Shown: one piece after another, positions 1-9,167 of the stretch
Numbering within the stretch: the stretch's first letter is position 1
How the letters are laid out: the number at the start of each line of letters is the position of its first letter
Source of the DNA: Acidobacteriota bacterium
Lineage (GTDB): Bacteria > Acidobacteriota > Blastocatellia > Pyrinomonadales > Pyrinomonadaceae
Length of the DNA stretch: 64,000 nt
Direction of reading: 5' to 3'
NCBI GenBank assembly: GCA_019639235.1
Contig: JAHBSG010000006.1
Coordinates: 1 to 64,000 of the forward strand
Notes under the pieces: generated by a model
The model's database searches: none
What the model was told of the DNA's origin: nothing
What the model saw: only the letters and a program-made list of their open reading frames with translations
Made by a program: the position numbers and the translations under genes

Positions 1-1709
1 AGCAGCGTGGACATCGGATCGCCATCAGTATTGACGTGGACTGTATAAATGATGACGCCGGCTGCCTTGGCATTGGCGCAGGTACCACTGCCATTGCCTT
101 GCTGATACATGCGGTTGTCCACGGCTTGCGAGACCTGATAGCCGTTGCCGTACCAGCGGTCCTGCGTGTTGAGACCGTCCGACATCAGAATGATCACGTC
201 GCTGTAGATGTAGTTGGGATCCTTGGCCGGCGCGGTCAGCGGCCCGCCGCCCACCAGCGACTGCCAGGCCCAGACAAGGCCGATCGGTTGGTTCGTGCTG
301 CCATTTGGTTGCATCTGATCGACAAGGGTATTCATCGCGGCCCAGTCGTAGCTCAAGCCCATCATCACGGCGGGGCAGCCGTTGTATTGCTCTGCCGGGA
401 ATTTCGATGCTGGCGTCACGCCGGGGGCGGCGACGATCTGATCATAATTCAGAGGGGCGGGGCTCGGACTGGCCGAAAGCCCACGATCCGTAATGCAGCC
501 ATTCCAGGAATTGCGATTTGGGAGCTTCCAAAGTCCGGCGTGAGCGGCACAACTCACCGGATCTTTGTATTTCGACTTGCTGCAATAACCTTGATCAACC
601 TCCCAGTCGGTCCAGTCGATCCAGCTTGCGCCGAAGTTGCTCTTGCCGACATTTACATCCTTGGCGAACGGAATGATCGAGACGTAGACGTCGCCGTTGT
701 TGGTGGCGGCCGCCTTGAGCTGTGCCAGCAGACTTTTCGTCGCGGTTTTGAGCGCGGTCATCTTGCCGGCGTCGGCCATCGAACCGCTCGTGTCGAGCAC
801 AAAGACGATGTCCTTCGCCGCGATCTCGCGGTCGCCGAGGTCGTCTCGCGGCGAAAGCGTGAGCAAAAAGTAGCCGTCTTTTCCGGGTTCGCGATAGGTC
901 AGGAGCGACATGCTGAAGTCGCCCTCCGAAAGCCCGTAGAAGAGCTGAACGTCCTTGTCGTTGTCACTCGATTCAAACGAAACGACCGCCCGCCGGTCGT
1001 CGCGGCGATTGACCTCGATGGCGTGCGAGGGCGAGTAAATATTTCGCAGCGGCTCGCGGCCGACGATCTCAATCTTGCCCGAAACCGTACCGAAAAACTG
1101 CGGCGGCATATTCGCGACACCGGCTTCCGCTCCCGGCCGTCCGCGCCATAGGTTGCGGCCCGTACCGAGCGGATAGCGGTACGCGACCGTTCCCGATTCC
1201 GCTTTCAGTATCTGCGTGTAGCGAAGCTCGACCTTTTTGTCGGAGTTTGGCGGGATCGGAAAGATCGATGCCTGTAACAGGTCCTTGCCAGCGTATTCAA
1301 GTAAGCCGGGATCTCGCTGCCGGCGGACTATCTCATCGTAGATGCGACGGGCTTCCTCGCGGCTGCGGACCTCGCCGACCAGCCGTTTTCCGTCCTCCCA
1401 AATGGCGAATTCGACCACTGACGCTCCATCGGGTATCGGAAAGAAATACGTTCCCTCGAGGGTAAACCGCGTGTCGTTGCGGAAGACCTGTTCGACGTGC
1501 GTCGTCGCGACCTGGCCCTCGATCTTCGTATCGAGCTTTATCGATTTGACCGGAAGGACGTTCGGCAATGGCTGAGGGATCGGCCTTGGCCGGCATGGCC
1601 GCGAGTCACATGGAACAGGCAAAATAACGCCCTGGGCAAACGCCCCGGACACAGCGATCGCTCCGAACAATGCCGGACCGAACATCAAACTCAAGAGGAT
1701 CTTTTTCAT
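1..1709 (-). CDS. VIT-VWA secreted protein, 3' end off window, apparently chimeric
   Basis: Partial gene: 569 codons from ATG at 1709 to the window edge with no stop. Residues 1-25 are a signal peptide. Residues about 45-170 are a VIT domain (FFPIPDG, YDEIVRRQRDPGLLEY, IFPIPP), as in acidobacterial secreted VIT-VWA proteins. A VWA domain starts near residue 302 (VLDTSGSM, a MIDAS DxSxS). From about residue 311 the protein changes character: ALKTATKSLL, GDVYVSIIPFAKDVN, WIDWTDWE, WNGCITDRG and SDVIILMSDGLNTQDRWY are hallmarks of the VWA part of TadG-like pilus proteins of Bradyrhizobium and relatives. The frame is open across the switch. Either a real domain swap or an assembly join at the conserved MIDAS sequence; the latter seems likelier. 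Confidence 0.8.
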   Translation of the reverse strand, partial: MKKILLSLMFGPALFGAIAVSGAFAQGVILPVPCDSRPCRPRPIPQPLPNVLPVKSIKLDTKIEGQVATTHVEQVFRNDTRFTLEGTYFFPIPDGASVVEFAIWEDGKRLVGEVRSREEARRIYDEIVRRQRDPGLLEYAGKDLLQASIFPIPPNSDKKVELRYTQILKAESGTVAYRYPLGTGRNLWRGRPGAEAGVANMPPQFFGTVSGKIEIVGREPLRNIYSPSHAIEVNRRDDRRAVVSFESSDNDKDVQLFYGLSEGDFSMSLLTYREPGKDGYFLLTLSPRDDLGDREIAAKDIVFVLDTSGSMADAGKMTALKTATKSLLAQLKAAATNNGDVYVSIIPFAKDVNVGKSNFGASWIDWTDWEVDQGYCSKSKYKDPVSCAAHAGLWKLPNRNSWNGCITDRGLSASPSPAPLNYDQIVAAPGVTPASKFPAEQYNGCPAVMMGLSYDWAAMNTLVDQMQPNGSTNQPIGLVWAWQSLVGGGPLTAPAKDPNYIYSDVIILMSDGLNTQDRWYGNGYQVSQAVDNRMYQQGNGSGTCANAKAAGVIIYTVHVNTDGDPMSTL

Positions 1710-1828
1710 TATTTTCTCCGCAATTTCTAAGGACTTGGAGAGCTGAAGGCATAAGCCGATATTTACTGAACGCCCCGGAAAGCGAACCTTGCACGCAAAA
1801 TTTGCAACTTTTTTACTTGCAATAGCAT

Positions 1829-1898
1829 GTAATATAGATAAATCACTTCCCCGATTGCTTCGGGTAATATAAATAAATCACTTCCCCGATTGCTTCGG
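1829..1898. repeat. tandem duplication, 2 x 35 bp
   Basis: Two head-to-tail 35-bp copies, 1829-1863 and 1864-1898, each running from gtaatata through aaatcacttccccg to gcttcgg. They differ at one base (g at 1837, a at 1872). The array lies in the leader just upstream of the Shine-Dalgarno of the next gene, so it doubles part of that gene's 5' untranslated or promoter region. Confidence 0.9.
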
Positions 1899-1921
1899 GC
1901 ATCCCATATTTTACGGAGGCT

Positions 1922-3700
1922 ATGATGCGGTATCTCTCAGTTCTGTTCGTTTCGGCAGTTTTGGTTTCTTCGGCCGTTGGGCAAGTCCCCGAAACCGGTT
2001 CGGAGGTCTGCACGGTCGAGAATTCGCGTTTCCTAGTTGGGCAGCTTGCCGCCGAGAGCCGCTCCGTCCGCGAGGCTGATAAGCGGGTTAACATTCTCGT
2101 TCGTCTGGCAGATTTCTCATGGCCTTTCGACGAACCGACCGCCCGCCAATACTTCACCGAGTCGTGGGGTGTTGCCAATGCACATTTCAAAGAAAAGGGA
2201 TTTGAAACGGCCCGAGCTGATCGAGCAATGGCCCTTACTACGCAAAAACCTGACCTTCGGATGACGGTGATTAAGGCGATCGCCCGGCACGACGCAAAAT
2301 GGGCTGAACGGCTAAGCGAAGAGGTACTGAAAGAGTTTGAGAAGGCCGCGTCCGAGCGGAGCGAATTGAATCGCCAACGCGAGATCCAGGAGATGATCTC
2401 GCTTGCCGGCGAACGGGTCGAAGAGGATCCGGCATTCAGCATGATGATCTTCCGTCGCCTGATGCGCTATCCGCTCGAGCAGCACTGGTTCTGGGCTCTC
2501 TATCATACTGCGGGAAAGAACCCATCGCTTTCGGCGACTCTTTATTCCGAACTGCTTCAAAACTATCGCAACGAATCCGCACGCCGTTTGCTGATCCTTT
2601 CGGCATACCCTTTCGGCCGCGAAAGGATGTTTGGAGTTGACCGCTTTATGGTCTCGTCGTCGATGCCGACGAACTCGACCGCCGACCCGATGCTGCAACG
2701 CCGTTTTCTTGAAACATTCTTTGCCCGCATTGCCACCGCCGCGACCAACCCCGAGGAACGACTGCGTCAGCCCGAGCCCAACCGCCAGCCCGATGCGGTC
2801 TATATGTATTCGGCCTTGCAGGAACTCGAACCGATCGTGATCAGCGAACATCCGGGCCTGATACAGAGATTTACGCTTGCCAAGTCGCAGGCTAATTCGC
2901 TGCTTACCGATGAGATGCGTGCCGGAATGGGCCAGCGGGAACAATGGAACAGATCGGCCAGTACGACCTTTGAAGAGCTTCTCGAACAGGCCGAGGAAGC
3001 CGAAAAGGAAGGAAAACTTACAGACAATATGATCATCACGATGGTGATCCGGCAGCGGAAGACCGAGGAGCAATTTGCCCTTTTGGAACCTTGGCTCGAC
3101 AAGATCAAAGAGGAGCAGGCCCGAAAGGATTCGACCAATTACTTTTGGTTCACACGGACCAAACTCGCCATTGAGGAAACTCGCTTTGCCGATGCCGTCC
3201 GCTTTCAAGGAAAGGTGGCCGAAGCCGAGGACAGGGCCGTGCTCGCTTTTGATCTGGCCGAAAAGCAGATGGAGAATCTGAGCGAATCTGCCGGTGCGTA
3301 CCAGACTCTCGGCGAGGTTGCCAAGATCGCCGGGGCGTTGCCGGATTCGGCGACCAAGGCGAAGATACTGATGGGACTCGCTTATCAATACGAACGGTTC
3401 AATCCGGGCTTTGCGATGCAGGAGCTTTCGGACTCGGTCGCCGTCATCAATCGCCTGCAGGACCCCGACCTCGGCTCGACGGCGGTCTATCGGCAGATCA
3501 TCGGCAAGAGCTACAGCTTTTTTTCGGCTTACACGGTGCCCGGTTACGACCTCGAGCGGACTTATTCAAAGCTCGCCGCCCGAGACCTCGGGCTTTCACT
3601 CTCGAACGCAAGGTCGCTCGACGACAGGTTCCTGCGGACGATCGCAGTCCTCGCCGTTACCCGCGAATGCGCGAAAAAGAAAGTAACGGACGAGCAGTAA
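1922..3700 (+). CDS. secreted alpha-helical protein of unknown function
   Basis: 592 codons. A signal peptide covers about residues 1-20 (MRYLSVLFVSAVLVSSAVG). The rest is hydrophilic and strongly helical with regular 30-40 residue helix pairs, suggesting a TPR- or HEAT-like solenoid, but no family motif is recognised. A GGAGG at 1915-1919 precedes two adjacent ATGs (1922 and 1925); spacing favours 1925. The gene is monocistronic and convergent with the coiled-coil gene at 3829. Probably periplasmic; function unknown. Confidence 0.8.
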   Translation: MMRYLSVLFVSAVLVSSAVGQVPETGSEVCTVENSRFLVGQLAAESRSVREADKRVNILVRLADFSWPFDEPTARQYFTESWGVANAHFKEKGFETARADRAMALTTQKPDLRMTVIKAIARHDAKWAERLSEEVLKEFEKAASERSELNRQREIQEMISLAGERVEEDPAFSMMIFRRLMRYPLEQHWFWALYHTAGKNPSLSATLYSELLQNYRNESARRLLILSAYPFGRERMFGVDRFMVSSSMPTNSTADPMLQRRFLETFFARIATAATNPEERLRQPEPNRQPDAVYMYSALQELEPIVISEHPGLIQRFTLAKSQANSLLTDEMRAGMGQREQWNRSASTTFEELLEQAEEAEKEGKLTDNMIITMVIRQRKTEEQFALLEPWLDKIKEEQARKDSTNYFWFTRTKLAIEETRFADAVRFQGKVAEAEDRAVLAFDLAEKQMENLSESAGAYQTLGEVAKIAGALPDSATKAKILMGLAYQYERFNPGFAMQELSDSVAVINRLQDPDLGSTAVYRQIIGKSYSFFSAYTVPGYDLERTYSKLAARDLGLSLSNARSLDDRFLRTIAVLAVTRECAKKKVTDEQ

Positions 3701-3762
3701 AAGCTGAAATGCCTTAGTTGGTCGAAAGCGGCTAAAGCTCGGTGACCTCTGCGAAAAACTTT

Positions 3763-3801
3763 GCGGCCTCTGCGTTAAGATCCATTAAACGCAGAGGCCG
3801 C
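3763..3801. terminator. inverted repeat between convergent genes
   Basis: A perfect 14-bp stem (3763-3776 gcggcctctgcgtt with 3788-3801) and an 11-nt loop sit between two convergent genes. There is no U-tract, so it is either a weak bidirectional terminator or a copy of a dispersed intergenic repeat; the ctctgcg word also occurs at 3747 and, inverted, near 3813. Confidence 0.5.
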
Positions 3802-3828
3802 TGAATTTTCCGCAGAGTATACGGAGAT

Positions 3829-4560
3829 TTAGAGGTTTTGATCTGGCGGCTTGTTTGCCGGGTTCGTTTCATCGAGAGCGGAGTCGATCTCACGCTCGAT
3901 CCGGGCCCGCAGGCGTTCGACAAGGTCGTCCGCTTTTTGCAGATTTACCTCGAGGTTCGACCGATTTCGGCGGATCTCATTCAGCAAATTCTCCTGATTT
4001 GTTTTTTCGGCCGTAAGTTGCCGACGTCGAGCATCCCTTAGCTCTTCGGGCCGCAACGTCCCGGCGAATGCCACGCCGCGGTCGATCATCTCAGGCCGCA
4101 TGTCCATCTCGATCGAATCGAGTTTGGCGAGCACGGTTCCCTCTTTTTCAAGCATCTCAAAAAGCTGCTTGCGGAGCGTGTCCGAACGCTGCTCGGCCCG
4201 CGTGAGTATTTCGAGGTTGAGAGCAAGCCGACGCTGAACGGCATCCGGGTCTTTGCTTCGCGAGGACTCGAGCAGCTTTATCCTCGCCTCAAGAGCCTCG
4301 ATGGTCTGCTGGTCGCGGGGCTCGGTTTCTCCGGCGGGACGTGTCGCGGGCTCATTGCTGTCGGGAATGCGGACCCACGGCAGGTCGTCGGCACGGCTTA
4401 TCACTTCGGCACCTGCCGGCGTTGGCGAAGCCGCCGGGCGTGCCGGAGTGCGTGTCGGCTGAGGTCGCTGGGCATCCGCCGTCAACGCTCCAAACGAAAA
4501 TATCGCCGCAAGGCCTGCAGCGGCCGTAACGCACCGGAGCAGTTTACTTCTTCTTTCCAT
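3829..4560 (-). CDS. secreted coiled-coil protein
   Basis: 243 codons from ATG at 4560. A signal peptide (about 1-30, ending in ADAQ) is followed by a Pro/Thr/Ala-rich linker (33-50) and, from about residue 85 to 230, a long charged coiled coil (IEALEARIKLLESS, LRKQLFEMLEKEG, LVERLRARIEREID). It overlaps the upstream gene on the same strand by a few codons, so the two are probably cotranscribed and translationally coupled. No catalytic motif; likely a periplasmic structural or scaffold protein, function unknown. Confidence 0.75.
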   Translation of the reverse strand: MERRSKLLRCVTAAAGLAAIFSFGALTADAQRPQPTRTPARPAASPTPAGAEVISRADDLPWVRIPDSNEPATRPAGETEPRDQQTIEALEARIKLLESSRSKDPDAVQRRLALNLEILTRAEQRSDTLRKQLFEMLEKEGTVLAKLDSIEMDMRPEMIDRGVAFAGTLRPEELRDARRRQLTAEKTNQENLLNEIRRNRSNLEVNLQKADDLVERLRARIEREIDSALDETNPANKPPDQNL

Positions 4561-4819
4561 TTTTCTTCTCCGTCTCGTCCTTATCCGGGAGAAAATCGCC
4601 GGTCACGAGTTCAATGCCGTTCTTAACCAGCCCAACGACCGGTATGGCATCGATGCCGGAGTTGATCACGCCTTTCACCACGCCCTTTCGGCGAATATCG
4701 CTGCCGACAAGTGCGATAGCGACGACGGTCCCGCCAAACGGCAACATCTTTGCTCCGCGGCTGAACACCTGCCACCCCGCTGCACGAATAACCTTTTGTT
4801 TTATTGTCCTCTCCGACAT
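4544..4819 (-). CDS. small membrane-associated hypothetical protein
   Basis: About 91 codons from ATG at 4819 (a GTG two codons upstream, at 4825, is the alternative). It has two Gly-rich hydrophobic stretches (MLPFGGTVVAIALVG and VINSGIDAIPVVGLVKNGIEL) and ends in a Lys-rich tail (KKNGKKK). The 3' end overlaps the start of the coiled-coil gene by 17 bases, indicating a two-gene operon. The pattern resembles small glycine-zipper-like proteins, but no family is assigned. Confidence 0.6.
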   Translation of the reverse strand: MSERTIKQKVIRAAGWQVFSRGAKMLPFGGTVVAIALVGSDIRRKGVVKGVINSGIDAIPVVGLVKNGIELVTGDFLPDKDETEKKNGKKK

Positions 4820-4906
4820 AGCCACAGTCTAAACTTGCCTAAATCAGATGACAACAGCATACTTTTCTTTGCACGCTTCGAGCTTCGATTTGTTCCTTTT
4901 TTCCTG

Positions 4907-5842
4907 ATGACACTCAAGTTTACGGATATTTCCAAGCGATACGGGAACCGATGGGCGCTCCGCGACGTTTCATTCGAAGCCGAGGCTGGCCGCGTCGTTG
5001 GCGTTTACGGCTTGAACGGTGCCGGCAAAACATCGCTGCTCCGGATAGCAGCAGGTCTTGAACAGGTCAATGGCGGTGCGGTAGAGGCTCCGCAGGCTTT
5101 CTTTCTCCCAACCTTTCCGGAGACTTCTCTGTTCGAAAGGCTTCGCGGTTTTCGGCTCGATACGGCCGAGCTTGCCGCTACGCAATCGGCAAAGATCGAC
5201 GAAGCACTCAAAAGCGATGCAAAGCTTCTTTGTCTAGATGACCCTTTCCGATTTTTCGATGCGGGCGAGCGACGGCAGGCGATGGTAAAGCTCCGGACGG
5301 CCGCCCGGGACTCGGGAAAGCTGATCCTTTTCGCAACGAATAGCTTTGAGCAGATACTGGGATTTGCAGACGACCTTTTGGTGCTCGTTGGCGGATATTT
5401 GGGGCAGTACGGGCCGGCATCGGAGGTTTACAATTCACCGCTGACGGCCGCTGTGGCCTCGGTCACCGGCCGCTGCAATATCTTTGAAGCACGGCGGCTG
5501 ACCTCCAGCAAGACCGACCTTCCGGAGTTTCACACCATCGAGGGCGGCCATCGCCTCTTTACCGGCCCGCTTGACCGCACGCGGCTCGGACCGATCAACA
5601 AGAATATCCCGCTTGCCATCCGGCCGGAATATATCTCACTTTCTTTCGGGGCGTCTTTCCCCGAAGATAACCTTCTCAAGGCGATCGTCACCGAGGTCTC
5701 TTTCCTTGGCCCGATGACGCTCGTCCGGCTCGACGCAGGCGGGCTCGAACTCGAAGCCCTCGTCCTGCGTCTTATCGGGCTAAACGTCGGTGAAGAATGC
5801 ATGGTCGGCCTCCCGCCGAACCGCATCACCGTCCTTTCCTAG
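4907..5842 (+). CDS. degenerate ABC transporter ATPase with C-terminal TOBE-like domain
   Basis: 311 codons from ATG at 4907; the open frame extends 5' but homology begins at MTLKFTDISKRYG. The Walker A GLNGAGKT is intact (35-42). Only about 65 residues separate it from Walker B (LLCLDDP, 107-113), roughly half the usual distance, and no LSGGQ signature or Q-loop is visible. The catalytic Glu after Walker B is Asp112 and the H-switch His is Asn145 (LFATNS). Residues about 225-311 (LAIRPEYISL, AIVTEVSFLGP) resemble the regulatory TOBE region of CysA/PotA-type ATPases. No permease is adjacent. It may bind ATP without transport-type hydrolysis. Confidence 0.7.
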   Translation: MTLKFTDISKRYGNRWALRDVSFEAEAGRVVGVYGLNGAGKTSLLRIAAGLEQVNGGAVEAPQAFFLPTFPETSLFERLRGFRLDTAELAATQSAKIDEALKSDAKLLCLDDPFRFFDAGERRQAMVKLRTAARDSGKLILFATNSFEQILGFADDLLVLVGGYLGQYGPASEVYNSPLTAAVASVTGRCNIFEARRLTSSKTDLPEFHTIEGGHRLFTGPLDRTRLGPINKNIPLAIRPEYISLSFGASFPEDNLLKAIVTEVSFLGPMTLVRLDAGGLELEALVLRLIGLNVGEECMVGLPPNRITVLS

Positions 5843-8800
5843 CGAACGTAAGCAGATGGCACAGGGACGTCGGTCGGAAGACCGAAGCCTGTTATGCCAA
5901 CCCCGCCGGTCGAACGGTTAACGAACCACGTTGCAGATCCGGGCCTGAAAACGGCCGCGTCCGTCTTGCCATCGCCATCATAATCTCCCGGAACTGCCAG
6001 ATCACCGCCCGCGCCGAAGGGGAAAGCAAAGAACGTCGTGTCTTCGCTCCTAAGCACGTACCATTCGCCCGTGCTCGGCCGGTAGAACGCAATATCGGCC
6101 TTACCGTCGCCGGTATGATCACCTTGGACGGTCCTGTCCGTTGGTGCGCCGAACTGAACAGCGAAAAGGCCGGCCGTGCTGCGGTTGATCCACCATTCGG
6201 AACCGCTCGCACCGTTGGGCCTGAAAACTCCAACATCCGCCTTTCCGTCGCCGTCATAATCGGCAACCGCCGGTAGGTCGCCGTTCGTTCCGAATACCTC
6301 TATTCCAACGCCGCCCGACGAGCGAAGAATGAACCACGTTCCAACTGCTGCACGGAACACAGCCGCATCGGCCTTGCCGTCGCCGTCAAAATCGCCCGGC
6401 GTCGGCACATCGCCGACAGCTCCGAACGGGAATGAAAAGAATGTCGAATCTTCGCTCCGGAGAACGAACCACTCGCCGCTCGCCGGCCGCCAAAAGGCAA
6501 GATCGGCCTTGCCGTCGCCTGTGTAGTCCGCGGGAACCATCGCGTCCGAAGACGAGCCGAACTGGAACGCTCGATTGGCGCCATCCGAACTTCGGAGATA
6601 CCACCATTCACCCGGCCCCTGTCGGAAGATCGAGATGTCCGTCTTGCCGTCGCCATCGAAATCGAACGGAGCTGCGGCCGTTTCCGAAGGCTCTGCAAAG
6701 TTATATGCGACCAGAGCAAAGTGCTGGTCGGTCATGTCGGCATTTCCGAGTATGCCGTCGCCGTTCAATGCGGTCGCGGATACAGTGATGGTCACCGGCG
6801 TTCCCGCCGCTAGTCCCTCCGCAAGCCGGACCTGTTCGACATTATCAACGACCGAATGCGTTCCGCCCGTGATCGATACGCCCGCTGTAAAAAAGTTGCC
6901 CTTATAGCTATTTGCACCGACCTGTACGGTCAGGTCAAGATTGTTCACCAATGCCGGATTCGTAGTTCCCGGCGGGTCGGTCCAGACCAATGCGACGCGG
7001 AAAGGCTTCGACGGATCGGCGACCGTTCCGGTATAAACCACATTCTCGCCGTTATTTGAGAAGACATGGATTTGATCGACATGCTTCATCGCGACGCCCG
7101 TGTTCATCATGAGCCGCATATTCATCCGGCCCCAGCCCTCGTTGCCATTTGGCGTTGTTGACGCGGCGGTAAGGCTGCCGTTCATCTCCTGGCCGCTCAA
7201 TACGATCGCCGATTTGATCATTGCCGGGCTCGGATACGCCCCGCCATTACGGTCCTTCCAATACTGTGTGAACAAAGCTGCCGCACCCGCCACTTGCGGA
7301 GCGGCATGCGACGTACCGGTGCTGTAGGCGTGATTCGCGTCAAAGCACGATGAGACACTGCCACACGAACCGGCCCGGCTGCCCGTGATAACCGTTCCCG
7401 GAGCCGTGATGTCCGGCTTGATGCGGCCATCAAACGCGATCCCTCGGCTCGAAGACGATCGCAGATCGTCCATATTGTCTGCTCCGGTCGAACCGAGTTC
7501 GGTTCGGATATTCTCCGAGTTTGCGACCGCGATCGTATTCTTTGAAACCTTCGGCCGCGTCAGTCCGCTAGTGCCCGAATTTCCAGCGGAAAATATGATC
7601 GTGAACGGATCAATGGTCGAAGCAAAGGAGGCATCGCGAACCAGGCCGTCGTAGGTTGCTGCATAGGAGTCGTACGAATTATTGTTTGTGCCCGAGCCCC
7701 AGCTGTTGTTAGAGATCGTTCCGCGGACGCCGTTCGGCCCGAGCGTGTTGAGTGCATCGTCAACGGCCTGGGAATCGGTCGTCGTATTGCCGCTCACCAA
7801 AAAGGGAATATTAATGATATTCGCCCGCGGAGCGATACCGACACCGTAATTGAAACCCTGTCCGTCTAGCGTCCCGAAAGGCGTGTAACCGGCGATGATG
7901 CTAGCGTTTATGTGCCCGTGGCCGCCGGTCGCTCCTGAGGGCCCGCCTCGCAATGGGCCATCGACCGTGTTATTTGCCGTAATGTAAAACCCGCCGTTGC
8001 CCGGAATGCTGATTCCGTCGTCCGAGACCATTACTGTGACATTCGTCCCGTCCGCACCAAATTGGGTGAGCGGGTCGTAGCCGGGCGGGTTGAGCGTCGT
8101 AACGTTCACATAATTTCCTGCAACGATCTGCGCCGCACGCTCGTCCTCGGTCGTCGGCTTCACGTATGGATCTATACGGAAAACGTGATCCATTGCCGCC
8201 GCATTCTCAAGCTGCGAAACCGGCATCTCAACGCGGAGAACATTGAAGAAGTTATTCGCAAGTTCGCTCTCGGCGATTATCCGGCCGCCGACCTTCGATC
8301 GAAATTCCCACGAAGAGGCTCTGAGGTCCGACCGCGAAAACACTGCTATGTCATAGACCGCCGTCTCGCTTTCGCCTGCCGCGAACGATCGGGCAAAACC
8401 GTCAAGCCGGTGCTCCGGCAAATACCGACCAACCCAGCGAACACGTGAATGCCCCGCCGCTTTCACCGCGGCCGAGTGCTCGCCATAGACCAGGAACGCC
8501 TGGTGCGGCACATACTGGACGACCTCAAGCCCAACCTCACGAACACTTTCTAGCCAGTCGTCCGAGGCCGTTGCACCGAACTGAACAAGAAAATATCCTT
8601 TATCGCCTTCACTTTCGGCTCCTGGTTCGACGGCGAAGTCCTCACGCTTTGCGAGCGGCTCAAATGTTCTACCGGGCAGATGGAGCGTCGTTTCGATTCG
8701 CTGGCTGCCCTCGCCCGAAAGTCCATTCCGCACTTTTTCCGCTGCAATGACAAAACTTCCGTAATCAGCAATGATCGTTCCGCGTTCGGCGATGCGTTGC

Positions 8801-9030
8801 CGATCTCCCGGCCCCGCGACCGGCACTCTGACAAGTTCCGCCGAGGCTTTGCGGATCGTTTCTGTCACTACGTCCGCCTTCGCGAATTCAGCTCGCAGCT
8901 CCCGTCGAGCCTCGGCTGGATTCGTCTGGGCATTTTGCTCGGTCTCAAATAGAAAATACGTTGTGAAAAGCGCGGCGATGCAAAGCAAAAGGGCAACTGC
9001 CCGCAGCGGGCGGCGGCTGATCTTGATCAT
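5839..9030 (-). CDS. subtilisin-like (S8) serine protease with VCBS/FG-GAP repeats
   Basis: 1063 codons. An N-terminal hydrophobic segment (about 10-27) serves as signal or anchor, followed by a propeptide-like region to about residue 300. The S8 catalytic triad is visible: Asp337 or 338 (VMVSDDG), His371 (GGHGH), Ser574 (TGTSHAAP), with the oxyanion Asn484 (SAGNSG). A beta-rich P-domain-like module follows (about 650-780; VALVWTDPPG). The C-terminus has six repeats of about 45 residues, each starting D(F/Y/H)(D/T)GDGK(A/T)D and ending in an F-G element, i.e. calcium-binding VCBS/FG-GAP propeller-like repeats. Likely an exported or surface protease. It converges on the ABC gene with a 4-base overlap. 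Confidence 0.9.
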   Translation of the reverse strand: MIKISRRPLRAVALLLCIAALFTTYFLFETEQNAQTNPAEARRELRAEFAKADVVTETIRKASAELVRVPVAGPGDRQRIAERGTIIADYGSFVIAAEKVRNGLSGEGSQRIETTLHLPGRTFEPLAKREDFAVEPGAESEGDKGYFLVQFGATASDDWLESVREVGLEVVQYVPHQAFLVYGEHSAAVKAAGHSRVRWVGRYLPEHRLDGFARSFAAGESETAVYDIAVFSRSDLRASSWEFRSKVGGRIIAESELANNFFNVLRVEMPVSQLENAAAMDHVFRIDPYVKPTTEDERAAQIVAGNYVNVTTLNPPGYDPLTQFGADGTNVTVMVSDDGISIPGNGGFYITANNTVDGPLRGGPSGATGGHGHINASIIAGYTPFGTLDGQGFNYGVGIAPRANIINIPFLVSGNTTTDSQAVDDALNTLGPNGVRGTISNNSWGSGTNNNSYDSYAATYDGLVRDASFASTIDPFTIIFSAGNSGTSGLTRPKVSKNTIAVANSENIRTELGSTGADNMDDLRSSSSRGIAFDGRIKPDITAPGTVITGSRAGSCGSVSSCFDANHAYSTGTSHAAPQVAGAAALFTQYWKDRNGGAYPSPAMIKSAIVLSGQEMNGSLTAASTTPNGNEGWGRMNMRLMMNTGVAMKHVDQIHVFSNNGENVVYTGTVADPSKPFRVALVWTDPPGTTNPALVNNLDLTVQVGANSYKGNFFTAGVSITGGTHSVVDNVEQVRLAEGLAAGTPVTITVSATALNGDGILGNADMTDQHFALVAYNFAEPSETAAAPFDFDGDGKTDISIFRQGPGEWWYLRSSDGANRAFQFGSSSDAMVPADYTGDGKADLAFWRPASGEWFVLRSEDSTFFSFPFGAVGDVPTPGDFDGDGKADAAVFRAAVGTWFILRSSGGVGIEVFGTNGDLPAVADYDGDGKADVGVFRPNGASGSEWWINRSTAGLFAVQFGAPTDRTVQGDHTGDGKADIAFYRPSTGEWYVLRSEDTTFFAFPFGAGGDLAVPGDYDGDGKTDAAVFRPGSATWFVNRSTGGVGITGFGLPTDVPVPSAYVR

Positions 9031-9111
9031 CTATTTCTCCTAGATCGTGAGGTCAAAGGATTCGTTTCCATCGAAGATATTAGCAGTTTTCGGGCTCAAC
9101 TCATACAAAAA

Positions 9112-9146
9112 AAACCTGCTCGGCCATGACAGCCAAAAGCAGGTTT
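9112..9146 (-). terminator. Rho-independent terminator of the OmpA-like gene
   Basis: Read on the minus strand, a 9-bp stem (aaacctgct with agcaggttt) is followed by a run of T. It lies just downstream of the OmpA-like gene stop and upstream of the protease gene. Confidence 0.75.
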
Positions 9147-9167
9147 CAAAGCGTGATCTGCAAACAT

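Noticed and set aside
36..1151. 371-codon plus-strand open frame
   Set aside because: It is antisense to the VIT-VWA gene, lacks family motifs, and the minus frame has a signal peptide and recognisable domains.
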